Shown piece by piece: positions 7,969 to 15,576 of a DNA stretch of 64,000 nt. Within the stretch, counting starts at the first letter, position 1. The number at the start of each line of letters is the position of its first letter. Below the pieces are notes generated by a model. It did not search any database. It was not told the DNA's origin and saw nothing but the letters and a program-made list of their open reading frames with translations. A program made the translations under genes and the position numbers. This DNA comes from Leptolyngbya sp. NIES-3755 (GTDB lineage: Bacteria > Cyanobacteriota > Cyanobacteriia > Leptolyngbyales > Leptolyngbyaceae): assembly GCA_001548435.1 (NCBI GenBank), contig AP017308.1, positions 2,427,030-2,491,029 of the forward strand, written 5' to 3'.

Positions 7969-9687
7969 TTACGCGCTCTTTTGAGCTTTCTTTTCCTTTT
8001 CTTTGGCTTTCTGTTTATTCCGTTTTTCTGCGGCTTTTGCAGCTTGTTCTGCCTCGATCGCTGCGAGTTTTGCTTTTTCTCTTTCCTCAGCGGTTTTCTC
8101 TAGATAATAGTGATAATCACCCCGATACAAGCGGAGTTCACCGTCTCGAATCTCGACAATTTTGTTTGCTGTTTGTGAGATGAAATATCGATCGTGCGAC
8201 ACAATTACAACGCTGCCATCGTAATTCTGAATGGCTTCTTCCAACATTTCTTTGGCGGGAATATCCAAGTGATTGGTCGGCTCATCTAGAATCAGCAAAT
8301 TGGCGGGTTTCAGGAGCATTTTTGCTAATGCTAATCTCGCTTTCTCGCCACCGCTGAGAGATTCTACTTTCTTGAAAACGGTATCACCGCTAAACAAAAA
8401 TCGCCCCAAATGTGTCCGAACTTCTTCGTTTTTCCAGTCCGGAACCTCGTCGTGAATCGTATCAGCAACAGTTTTATTCAAATCTAGCGCTTCTGCTTGA
8501 TTCTGCTCGAAGTAACTTGGAATCACGTTATGATCCCCTAACTTTATCGTGCCTTCGACGGGTTGTTCGCTACCTGTCATCAGGTGAAGTAAAGTTGATT
8601 TTCCAGCCCCATTCGGTCCTAAAATCGCAATGTGATCCCCACGTTCAATTAACAGTTCTGCACCTAAGAACAGAATTTTGTCTCCATACATGTGAGTGAG
8701 ATCTTCAATGATCACAACTTCGCGACCGCTTCTAGGTGCAGGCGGAAATCGGAAATGCAGCGTTCTAACATCCGAATCGGGAGCTTCGATCCGTTCAACT
8801 TTGTCTAATTGTTTCTCACGGCTCTTGGCTTGAGTGCTTCGAGTCGCACTGGCACGAAATCGATCGACAAATGCCTGCTGCTTTTCGAGTTCCTTCTGTT
8901 GCCGCTCAAAGGCACTCATCTGAGCATCCCGCTGTTCTTGTTTCTGCTGCAAGTAAGCGGAATAGTTGCCCAAATAAGTGGTCGATATGCCACGCTCGGT
9001 TTCAACAATCTGGGTACAAAGTCGATCGAGGAATTCACGATCGTGCGACACGATGACCATTGGAGTGGTCAATTCTTTCAGGTAATTCTCCAACCATTCG
9101 ATCGTTTCCAAGTCCAAATGGTTTGTCGGCTCGTCTAGCAGTAAGAGATCTGGAGATTGGAGCAGAATTTTACCCAAGCTCATTCGCATCTGCCAACCAC
9201 CACTGAATGCGCTGACTAATCGATCGCCATCATCCGAATCGAATCCCATCTCTGGCAGAATCTTCTCGATTCGAGTTTCCAAGCCATACCCGTCCATTGC
9301 CTCGAATCGTCGCTGCAACTTGTCCATCTTGTTCAGCAACTTATCGAGTTCTTCCGGTGTTGCCGTTTCCATTGCCCGATGCACTTCAGACAGCGATTCA
9401 TGCACTTCGTTGGCTTCCTTAAATGCTCGCCAAAACTCTTCTCGAACGGTTCGAGTCGGGTCAACTTCAAATTCTTGCGTCAAATAAGCAATGTGCAGAC
9501 TGCTTGGACGAATGACTTCCCCGTCTGTCGGCTCGATTTCGCCTGCAATAATCTTCAACTGCGTGGACTTGCCTGCACCGTTCACACCAACCAAACCAAT
9601 TCGATCGCCAGGTTTGACTTCCCAGTTCACATCTTTCAGAACTTCGCCAGTCGAATAGATTTTGCTGACGTGTTCAAGTCGCAACAT
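7969..9687 (-). CDS. ABC-F family ATPase
   Basis: A 572-residue soluble protein with two ABC ATPase domains and no membrane segment, as in ABC-F factors (EttA, Uup, antibiotic-resistance types) that act on ribosomes. Domain 1 shows GVNGAGKST, SAFSGGWQMR and LLLDEPTNHLDLET. Domain 2 shows GPNGAGKST, SLSGGEKARLALA and LILDEPTNHLDIP. A charged linker (QQKQEQRDAQMSAFERQQKE) joins them, and the C-terminus is a Lys/Ala/Glu-rich coiled tail. The start is taken at MLRLEHVS, four codons inside the longest frame. The exact subfamily cannot be settled by eye. Confidence 0.92.
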   Translation of the reverse strand: MLRLEHVSKIYSTGEVLKDVNWEVKPGDRIGLVGVNGAGKSTQLKIIAGEIEPTDGEVIRPSSLHIAYLTQEFEVDPTRTVREEFWRAFKEANEVHESLSEVHRAMETATPEELDKLLNKMDKLQRRFEAMDGYGLETRIEKILPEMGFDSDDGDRLVSAFSGGWQMRMSLGKILLQSPDLLLLDEPTNHLDLETIEWLENYLKELTTPMVIVSHDREFLDRLCTQIVETERGISTTYLGNYSAYLQQKQEQRDAQMSAFERQQKELEKQQAFVDRFRASATRSTQAKSREKQLDKVERIEAPDSDVRTLHFRFPPAPRSGREVVIIEDLTHMYGDKILFLGAELLIERGDHIAILGPNGAGKSTLLHLMTGSEQPVEGTIKLGDHNVIPSYFEQNQAEALDLNKTVADTIHDEVPDWKNEEVRTHLGRFLFSGDTVFKKVESLSGGEKARLALAKMLLKPANLLILDEPTNHLDIPAKEMLEEAIQNYDGSVVIVSHDRYFISQTANKIVEIRDGELRLYRGDYHYYLEKTAEEREKAKLAAIEAEQAAKAAEKRNKQKAKEKEKKAQKSA

Positions 9688-9756
9688 ATAAAACTCCAAG
9701 GGTTAGGAATGCAGGCAAGTTTTAAAATCTTAACAAAACCTGTGATTTTCGGAGAT

Positions 9757-10095
9757 TTAAGTTAACAACTGCTTTGGCAATGTGAAAGAGCCGTCAGAAT
9801 TGGGCAGAAAATCGATGATTTCAACGATCGCATCCGCATTCAGTTCCCCATAGAGATGAGGAAAGTCTCCAACTCCTTCGACGGGTTCGTATTTCACCTC
9901 AGCATGAACACGATCGACATCGATCACCAACAGCACGAGCGAAGATTGTCCCCGATAAAACTGATTCGCAACCCAAATCACTTGCTCAGTCGTTGAACAA
10001 TGAATGAATCCTTCGGTATCGAGTGAATCGGCTCGGTAAGTTCCCGATTGTTTTGCTGCGATCGCACGTTCTCGATCGGTAATGTGCAGCAACAT
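9757..10095 (-). CDS. DUF952 family protein
   Basis: A 112-residue cytosolic protein of the DUF952 family, whose fold is related to ADP-ribosyltransferase-like proteins; its function is not established. Family features are the opening LLHITDRERAIAAKQSGTY, the block TEGFIHCSTTEQV and the hydrophobic strand LVLLVIDVDR. Its ATG overlaps the stop codon of a 48-codon reading frame by one base (TAATG), so it is probably translated by coupling. It lies upstream of the ABC-F gene on the same strand, 69 bases away. Confidence 0.85.
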   Translation of the reverse strand: MLLHITDRERAIAAKQSGTYRADSLDTEGFIHCSTTEQVIWVANQFYRGQSSLVLLVIDVDRVHAEVKYEPVEGVGDFPHLYGELNADAIVEIIDFLPNSDGSFTLPKQLLT

Positions 10096-10241
10096 TAATT
10101 CAGCGATCCCAGGTTTAGGAGTGGAAGGGAAAAGGCGTGAAAGAATGGGTTTGGTACTTCTTTGGGTTTCGGTGTCCCAATACCAGCGAACAATGCCAAC
10201 AGTAGCGTTATGGCGATCGCTTGTAGGAATTTTTCTAGCAT
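10095..10241 (-). CDS. 48-residue putative membrane peptide
   Basis: This short frame starts at an ATG complementary to 10239-10241 and stops at 10095-10097, overlapping the DUF952 start codon by one base. It begins MLEKFLQAIAITLLLALFAG, a positively charged start followed by one hydrophobic helix, then IGTPKPKEVPNP and a hydrophobic C-terminus. GAGG lies about eight bases upstream of the start. The stop/start overlap and credible ribosome-binding site favour translation. No family was recognised. It may be a leader peptide setting DUF952 expression or a small membrane protein in its own right. Confidence 0.5.
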   Translation of the reverse strand: MLEKFLQAIAITLLLALFAGIGTPKPKEVPNPFFHAFSLPLLNLGSLN

Positions 10242-10569
10242 CTCAAACCTCACTCAATTCTCAGGAAAGTGAAAACCGTTCACCCTTTGCATAATCTTAC
10301 TCAAGAATGATGCAAACGTGCGTATCTTTTAGAGTCTTATAAACTCGTTGTTCTTCCAGTGATCTAACTCACTCAAAGCTCAGAAGGAAAGACCCGATTG
10401 GGCGAAACTGAATGACCTGATTGGGTGAGGCGAAACCGAGAGAAAAAACGATACTGTATCAACATTGCTACTCTCATTGATTCGAGACCATGTTTCAATC
10501 CCTTCTTAAGAATTGGTGGATTTGAATCGATCATCTCCACAACAACTGTGCAGCCGTTCCGCTGTGATC
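10242..10569. other. intergenic region with lone CRISPR-like repeat
   Basis: This 328-base spacer lies between minus-strand genes. It holds two imperfect direct repeats of GATTGGG(...)GCGAAAC (10396-10408 and 10419-10436) and a single 37-base element at 10492-10528 that resembles cyanobacterial CRISPR repeats. No reading frame is convincing. Confidence 0.5.
10492..10528. repeat. solitary CRISPR-repeat-like 37-mer
   Basis: The element begins GTTTCAATCCCTTCTTAAG and ends TGGTGGATTTGAATC. Common cyanobacterial CRISPR repeats begin GTTTCAATCCCT and end in GATTGAAAC-like sequence at the same length, as far as I recall. There is no second copy 70-80 bases to either side and no cas gene in the window, so at most this is a degenerate remnant. 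Confidence 0.4.
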
Positions 10570-11022
10570 CTATGGTGCAGGATTGCAGCGGATTTCTAAT
10601 AAAAAGCCATCTGGATCGTAGAAGTAGATTCCGCTCCCGGTGGGACGAGTGACGGGACCGTGATCGATCAACACGTTGTAATGATGTAAAACTTCGACGG
10701 CTCGATCGAACAATTCTGGTGCAATATCAAACGCGAAATGATTCATCCGTGTGAAGCCTTTTTTCGGGTCAGGATCAGGCGGCGTTAAATCTGGCTCCCA
10801 GAATAAATCAATAATCGTTCCATCCGGTGTTTTGAAGTTAGCAACTTTTCCAGCGGCAACTTCATTTTTCAGCGTTTCGGGCACTTCTGATCCGGTCAGT
10901 TCATGCAGCCCTAAAATAGTGCCATAAAAATAGCGGGAGGCTTGCATATCTTTCACATTGAGTGCGAGATGATGCACTTCGCGGAGACAACCTGCAAGAG
11001 AAACCGTAGGAGTTGATAGCAT
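10570..11022 (-). CDS. VOC (glyoxalase/dioxygenase) family protein
   Basis: A 150-residue vicinal-oxygen-chelate protein with paired beta-alpha-beta-beta-beta modules. REVHHLALNVKDMQASRYFY gives the first metal-ligand His, FTRMNHFAFDIAP the second, and the C-terminal GIYFYDPDGFLLEIRCNP the Glu. These are the expected positions for a divalent-metal site as in lyases, dioxygenases and fosfomycin-type enzymes. The substrate cannot be read from sequence. It follows the aminotransferase gene by 28 bases on the same strand, so the two are probably cotranscribed and could act on one amino-acid-derived compound. Confidence 0.85.
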   Translation of the reverse strand: MLSTPTVSLAGCLREVHHLALNVKDMQASRYFYGTILGLHELTGSEVPETLKNEVAAGKVANFKTPDGTIIDLFWEPDLTPPDPDPKKGFTRMNHFAFDIAPELFDRAVEVLHHYNVLIDHGPVTRPTGSGIYFYDPDGFLLEIRCNPAP

Positions 11023-11050
11023 TGTTTGTGATTGGAATTTTGTCTCAGTT

Positions 11051-12223
11051 TTAGCGTGTTTCCACGATCGTTTTCAATCCAGTGACGAGGCGTTGAATTC
11101 CCTCGATCGCAGTTTCCTTTTCTAACGCGCCATATCCCACTCGCAAGTAGCAGCCATTCTCTAAACCGAATGTGAATCCCGGAAGCACTGCGACTCGGTG
11201 ATCTTGAATCAATCGTTTGACCAATTCCATTGTGTCCATCTCGGTGTGAACTTTGAGCAGAAAATAGAACGCACCATCGGCTTGAGGAACGGTGCAAATG
11301 TGGCGAATCGTTTCGAGTTCAGATAAAACGATTTCGCGAACTTGAGCGATCGCTTTCAATTTCTCTTCACAGTACGATCGTCCCGCTTCCAATGCTCCAA
11401 CGGCTGCAAACTGAGAAATCACAGACGAACAAATGACATTCGTATCCTGAATCTTTTGCACCGATTCAAGCAAAAACGCTGGGATGACCATGTAACCGAT
11501 TCGCCAACTTGCAAAGCCATACGCCTTAGAGAGACTAAAGATCGAAATCGTATGGTTAGCACTATCAGCAATACTAGCCGCAGAGAAATGATCAACACTG
11601 TAAGTAAAATATTCGTAAGCCTCATCGGTAATGTGAAAGCAATTAGAATCGCGACACAGTTGATTCACTTTTCGCAATGCTGATTCGGAATAGACTGCCC
11701 CTGTTGGATTGTTTGGAGAAATGGTTACGATCGCACGAGTTCGCTCTGTGATTGCAGCCTGAATTAAATTTGGTTGAATCTGATAGTTCTCATCGGTTGG
11801 AACCAGTACCGCTCGACCACTCGCAATCTCGATCGCCATTTCATGATTGAAGTAAAACGGCGTTTGCAGAATAATCTCATCACCTGGATCAGTAATTGCT
11901 AGAACGACATTGAGAAAAGCCATATTGCTGCCTGCGGTGACAACAATTTCGCGGTTCTGCAAATCGATTTTGTTTTCGGTTCTGAGCTTATCGGCGATCG
12001 CAGTTTTCAGCGCTGGAATTCCTTCGACAGCTTGATATTTATGATTATTCGGATTGCTGAGAAATTGCGTAATTTGGTCGATCGCGCTTTGAGGTGGCGG
12101 ATAGTTCACCACACCTTGACCGAGCGAAATCGTTCCTGGATGTTGGCGGATCAGTTCCCCAACAATTGGAATAATCGGGGATTGAACGGCTTGCATTCGA
12201 GACGGAAGACGATTGAAATTCAT
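11051..12223 (-). CDS. class I/II pyridoxal-phosphate aminotransferase
   Basis: A 390-residue fold-type I aminotransferase. Visible are TISLGQGVVNYPPP near the N-terminus, TAGSNMAFLNV (cofactor phosphate site), SPNNPTGAVYS, DEAYEYF and FSLSKAYGFASWRIGYM with the Schiff-base lysine. The C-terminal Arg region is LRVGYGALE. It resembles the aspartate/aromatic aminotransferases; the true amino donor and acceptor are unknown. The start is placed at MNFNRLPSRM. It heads a likely two-gene operon with the VOC gene and is divergent from the DUF3288 gene. Confidence 0.88.
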   Translation of the reverse strand: MNFNRLPSRMQAVQSPIIPIVGELIRQHPGTISLGQGVVNYPPPQSAIDQITQFLSNPNNHKYQAVEGIPALKTAIADKLRTENKIDLQNREIVVTAGSNMAFLNVVLAITDPGDEIILQTPFYFNHEMAIEIASGRAVLVPTDENYQIQPNLIQAAITERTRAIVTISPNNPTGAVYSESALRKVNQLCRDSNCFHITDEAYEYFTYSVDHFSAASIADSANHTISIFSLSKAYGFASWRIGYMVIPAFLLESVQKIQDTNVICSSVISQFAAVGALEAGRSYCEEKLKAIAQVREIVLSELETIRHICTVPQADGAFYFLLKVHTEMDTMELVKRLIQDHRVAVLPGFTFGLENGCYLRVGYGALEKETAIEGIQRLVTGLKTIVETR

Positions 12224-12282
12224 GCCAGATTTGAGGACGCTTAGGACTATCATGGTATCGAACTTCATTCCAGTCGGACGCT

Positions 12283-12570
12283 ATGGCGCAAGAGCAAAAA
12301 GATCAGGAACATCCGTTGTGGAAACTCGATCGAGAAATTGTTGATGGTTTACTCGCAGGTGAAGCAACCGACTGGAATCTTGCAGAACTGGCACGTCTTC
12401 GGATTCGGTACAATGGCTTTCCCGGTGCACGGGACATTCAAGCGGATTTAGACAAGGTGCTCAAACAGTGGAATTTATCTGAGGATGCTTTGTTTGAGAA
12501 GACTCGGACAATTCATGCTGAATCACAACCGTACAAAGGACGCGGCGCGAAACGAGACGATTGGAGCTAG
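12283..12570 (+). CDS. DUF3288 family protein
   Basis: A 95-residue soluble protein of a small family (DUF3288) that I know mainly from cyanobacteria; its function is unknown. It opens KDQEHPLWKLDREIVDGLL, then has the central ELARLRIRYNGFPGARDIQ and ends with a charged, Gly/Arg-rich tail (YKGRGAKRDDW). There is no signal peptide or membrane span. It is divergent from the aminotransferase gene, and its last four bases overlap the end of the convergent CadD-like gene. Confidence 0.8.
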   Translation: MAQEQKDQEHPLWKLDREIVDGLLAGEATDWNLAELARLRIRYNGFPGARDIQADLDKVLKQWNLSEDALFEKTRTIHAESQPYKGRGAKRDDWS

Positions 12571-13190
12571 GAAAAGATTTGCCAAGTTTCGTTCTCGATC
12601 AAGATGTAAATTCCTAAACCGATGAGCACGATCGGAACAAGGATTCGATTGTATTGTTCCAACACAGGCGCGATCGCGGGATGAGTCGCTAACCAATTCG
12701 CGATCGAACACCAAACCGCAACGAGAATGAGAAAGACTGCTAATACGATCGCTAATCGCTGCCAATCCAAACTTGCAAATAAAGGAATGTATGTTGCGAT
12801 ATTATCTCCACCATTTGCAAAAGTGACGATCGCAACACTCAAAATCTGAGGCTGGAAGAATTTCAGAAGGAACTTAGTAATGGCATTGTTCGGCAGAGTT
12901 GCGCCTTGAATTTCGTCGTCATCCTCACGAGTGACGATCGCTCGAATTCCCAGAAAAATCGGTAAAAGTCCGAGCAAACCAATCCAAGTTTGCGGAATCA
13001 GTAAGCCTCCCAGAAATCCGACGAGACTACAGGCGATAATTCCACTAAGTCCTAAGTACTGACCGAGATAAATCTGAGTTTTTGTGAAAGAAGCCTGCGA
13101 AAAGAACAGCATCAACACGAACAAATCATCGATATTCGTTGCTGCAAATGCGATCGTACCTGTCAAAACGGTCGAGAAGAACCAGAGCAT
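12567..13190 (-). CDS. CadD-like cadmium resistance/transport family protein
   Basis: An integral membrane protein of about 207 residues with five or six hydrophobic segments, in the cadmium-resistance transporter (CadD) family of the LysE superfamily. Signature stretches are AFAATNIDDLFVLMLFFSQ near the N-terminus and VTFANGGDNIATYIPLFA in the middle; their conserved Asp residues are typical. An acidic loop (REDDDEIQG) lies between the halves. The start is set at MLWFFSTV; an in-frame ATG ten codons upstream would overlap more of the neighbouring promoter. A paralogue lies at 23266-23985. The transported ion is unproven. Confidence 0.82.
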   Translation of the reverse strand: MLWFFSTVLTGTIAFAATNIDDLFVLMLFFSQASFTKTQIYLGQYLGLSGIIACSLVGFLGGLLIPQTWIGLLGLLPIFLGIRAIVTREDDDEIQGATLPNNAITKFLLKFFQPQILSVAIVTFANGGDNIATYIPLFASLDWQRLAIVLAVFLILVAVWCSIANWLATHPAIAPVLEQYNRILVPIVLIGLGIYILIENETWQIFS

Positions 13191-13242
13191 CGAGCAAGAC
13201 ACCTTAAGATCTGAAGTCAACCCTATCAGATTTAACGAAGCT

Positions 13243-14067
13243 ATGATGCACGGCTTTATTCCCAGCGATCGCTATTTTCCCTATCTCAGTTGGACAGATA
13301 TCGAATCGATGCCCGACAAAGAGAATGTTGTGATTGTGCAGCCGATTGGCGCGATCGAACAACATGGCGCACATTTACCTTTAGCAGTCGATTCTGCGAT
13401 TAGTGTTGCTGTTTTGGGGAAAGCCCTCGATCGACTTGATGCGAACATTCCAGCCTATTCTTTGCCACCTTTGTACTACGGCAAATCAAACGAACATTGG
13501 CACTTTCCTGGAACCATCACACTCAGCACTCAAACGTTGTTAGCGGTTTTGATGGAAGTAGCGGAAAGCATTTACCGGGCTGGATTTCGCAAACTTGTAT
13601 TCATGAATTCTCATGGGGGACAGCCTCAGATTCTTGAAATTGCCGCACGAGATTTGCACCAACAATACGAAGATTTTGCTATCTTTCCGCTGTTTACTTG
13701 GAAAGTCCCGACGGTTGGCTCGATCGCAAAAGAACTGTTCACGTCAAAAGAACTCGAACTCGGTATCCATGCAGGAGATGTTGAGACAAGTTTGCTACTT
13801 TCGATTCTGCCTGATCACGTAAAGATGGAACGGGCGAAGGCGGAGTATCCACTCGGTGAACCGCAGGCGGGAGTTTTGAGTATGGAAGGTGCGTTGCCGT
13901 TTGCTTGGATGACTCGTGATTTAAGCAGCAGCGGAGTTCTAGGCGATCCTACAACGGCAACTAAGGAAAAAGGCGATCGTATTCTTACCGCGCTGGTCGA
14001 AGGTTGGACTCAAGTTCTAAATGATGTTTATCAATTTTCATTACCAACTGCGTGGAAGTGTAAATAA
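13243..14067 (+). CDS. creatininase family amidohydrolase
   Basis: A protein of about 274 residues in the creatininase superfamily of metal-dependent amidohydrolases, which includes creatinine amidohydrolase, FAPy deformylase (ArfB) and mycofactocin MftE. Metal-ligand blocks are visible: PIGAIEQHGAHLPLAVDS, NSHGGQPQ and GIHAGDVETSLLL. The start is MMHGFIPSD at 13243 (or the next codon); the frame stays open upstream but crosses the divergent transporter gene. The reaction is unknown. It is divergent from the CadD-like gene and precedes a 66-residue gene. Confidence 0.85.
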   Translation: MMHGFIPSDRYFPYLSWTDIESMPDKENVVIVQPIGAIEQHGAHLPLAVDSAISVAVLGKALDRLDANIPAYSLPPLYYGKSNEHWHFPGTITLSTQTLLAVLMEVAESIYRAGFRKLVFMNSHGGQPQILEIAARDLHQQYEDFAIFPLFTWKVPTVGSIAKELFTSKELELGIHAGDVETSLLLSILPDHVKMERAKAEYPLGEPQAGVLSMEGALPFAWMTRDLSSSGVLGDPTTATKEKGDRILTALVEGWTQVLNDVYQFSLPTAWKCK

Positions 14068-14150
14068 GTTGAAGAAATTGTCGCGATTTTTACTGCAATT
14101 TTCGGTAGATCAGTAGAATTGGAGGCAAATCGCATCCTTTGGAGGTTTGT

Positions 14151-14351
14151 ATGGATACTGCGATCGTTGCTCCAGTGTTTCAAGTGTTACAAACAGCACA
14201 AGAACTCGATGAAGCCGTCAGAACCTATATCTTGTCTGATTGGCAAGGCGAAGAACTGCTGCAACACTGGCAAGCAATTCGAGATGCTTCGCTCACTTTA
14301 CTCAATTCCGACTCCGACCCCTTCAAAGTTCCAGGAGAAGATAGTTACTAA
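14151..14351 (+). CDS. 66-residue hypothetical protein
   Basis: A short acidic protein of unknown function. The start ATG at 14151 has a strong GGAGG at 14141-14145. The product opens MDTAIVAPVFQVLQTAQEL and is predicted helical, with SDWQGEELLQHWQAIRDAS in the middle and a disordered DSDPFKVPGEDSY tail. There is no membrane segment. A hairpin with a T-run follows at 14376-14412, so this looks like a complete expressed unit. It begins about 80 bases after the creatininase-family gene. Confidence 0.6.
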   Translation: MDTAIVAPVFQVLQTAQELDEAVRTYILSDWQGEELLQHWQAIRDASLTLLNSDSDPFKVPGEDSY

Positions 14352-14375
14352 TCATCCAATTGACGAATAGAAAAT

Positions 14376-14412
14376 AAGCGATGTGTAATTTTCAAGTTGC
14401 ATGTCGCTTTTT
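14376..14412 (+). terminator. rho-independent terminator
   Basis: AAGCGA (14376-14381) pairs with TCGCTT (14404-14409); the stem extends inward with G-U pairs and is followed by TTTTT. It would end the transcript of the 66-residue gene before the Rrf2 gene. Confidence 0.6.
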
Positions 14413-14485
14413 AATTGAGACAAACTCGAAATCTTTTCGATCGTGCAGTAAACTACACTAAGTCGATCAATCAAGTGCGGTTTAG

Positions 14486-14947
14486 ATGCAAGCAAATTCC
14501 CAGGTTTGTACGGTCTTAGAACTTTCTGCCAAAGTAGAATACACGTTACTGGCGCTTCTAGAATTAGCCAGTCATCAGAATAAGCCTTACCCGCTGACCT
14601 CTGCTGCGATTAACGAGAAGCATCACATTCCAGAGCGGTATCTTGAACAAATTTTGGCGATTTTGCGGCGGGGCGGTTTAGTTCGCAGTCTTCGCGGATC
14701 GAGAGGTGGTTTTGTTCTCGCACGTGAACCCCATGAAATCACATTATTGGAAATTATCACGCTGATGGACGGTGAGCGGAAGCAGCGGAGCTTGGAGAAT
14801 ACACCGACGATCGAGCGCGAAATTATTTACAAGGTTTGGGATGAAAACAATTTGCGATCGCAAGAATTTCTCGGCTCAATTACGCTCAGTAATCTCCGCC
14901 AGCAGAGAGATGCACGGATAGAATCGCATCCAATGTACTATATTTAA
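14486..14947 (+). CDS. Rrf2 family transcriptional regulator, cluster-less
   Basis: A 153-residue winged helix-turn-helix regulator of the Rrf2 family. The DNA-binding part (about residues 10-80) contains KVEYTLLALLELASH, HHIPERYLEQILAILRRGGL and the wing RSLRGSRGGFVLAREP. The only cysteine is C8, so the three-Cys [2Fe-2S] site of IscR/NsrR is absent. This resembles CymR, which senses sulfur status through partners rather than a cluster. It stands at the head of the sulfate-uptake genes on the same strand, making it the prime candidate for their regulator. No clear Shine-Dalgarno precedes the ATG. Confidence 0.85.
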   Translation: MQANSQVCTVLELSAKVEYTLLALLELASHQNKPYPLTSAAINEKHHIPERYLEQILAILRRGGLVRSLRGSRGGFVLAREPHEITLLEIITLMDGERKQRSLENTPTIEREIIYKVWDENNLRSQEFLGSITLSNLRQQRDARIESHPMYYI

Positions 14948-15066
14948 CACTTTTAATTCCAAAGGCTGGAAGACTACAAGAGTAGGCTGTTTGAGTGATT
15001 ATCAGGTTTTGAATCTTCCTTGGATTTCCGTATAAGCACGAGGCTCCTTTGTCTTTCTTTGAAAAG

Positions 15067-15140
15067 TACGGTAACTTTATCAAATTATCGCTCTCTGGCT
15101 GTTTTTCTGGTAATATACGGTAAGTTTATCGATTTATCGC
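15067..15140. promoter_or_regulatory. two 25-bp direct repeats, candidate operators
   Basis: The 25-base elements at 15067-15091 and 15116-15140 both read TACGGTAA, then TTTATC, then TTATCGC, with three mismatches in all and a 49-base start-to-start spacing. They lie in the spacer between the Rrf2 gene and the small membrane protein gene. The core TACGGTAA recurs at 17637-17644 upstream of sbpA. I infer binding sites for the Rrf2 protein or another sulfur regulator. Confidence 0.5.
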
Positions 15141-15147
15141 ATTACGC

Positions 15148-15573
15148 ATGAAAGAGTTGGAAACAGAGCAAGCTGCAACAGGGCGATGGATAGAGAGGGT
15201 GTCTCTTAAGAAAGTTCGCGGATGGCTATTATTCGCGATCGGGTGGTTGCTTTCGCCGCTGTGCTGGTGGAATGATTTGATCTTCAATCTGCCTGTCGCG
15301 TATGGATTTGGCTATCTGTGCAGCTTGTTCTCGCCTCAGTGGATCGTTCCGGGCACGATCGTAGGGTATTGGTTCTCGAACTTGATTGGGATTCTGCTGA
15401 TGCAGGCAGGCGCGATCGATGTGTTTCAGCCTCAAGAACGGAATCTTAAGAAAGAACTGTTCTGGGGTGTTGTTTCTTCTACCGTTTTTACGATCGCGAT
15501 CGTCCTACTCCTTCAATTCAAGATTCTTGATCTCCCAGTGCTTGATGCTTCTCTGCCGGTTGGAGGTCAATAG
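15148..15573 (+). CDS. small membrane protein in sulfur region
   Basis: A 141-residue protein with three or four hydrophobic segments (WLLFAIGWLLSPLCWW, VAYGFGYLCSLF, GYWFSNLIGILLMQAG and VFTIAIVLLLQF), preceded by a short charged N-terminus. I recognise no family. Its stop is three bases before the TauE/SafE start, so the two are almost certainly cotranscribed and possibly form a complex. Tandem TACGGTAA repeats lie directly upstream of its start codon. Confidence 0.72.
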   Translation: MKELETEQAATGRWIERVSLKKVRGWLLFAIGWLLSPLCWWNDLIFNLPVAYGFGYLCSLFSPQWIVPGTIVGYWFSNLIGILLMQAGAIDVFQPQERNLKKELFWGVVSSTVFTIAIVLLLQFKILDLPVLDASLPVGGQ

Positions 15574-15576
15574 AAG

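Noticed and set aside
10380-10570. CRISPR array
   Set aside because: Only one repeat-like unit is present, with no second copy at spacer distance and no cas gene in the window.
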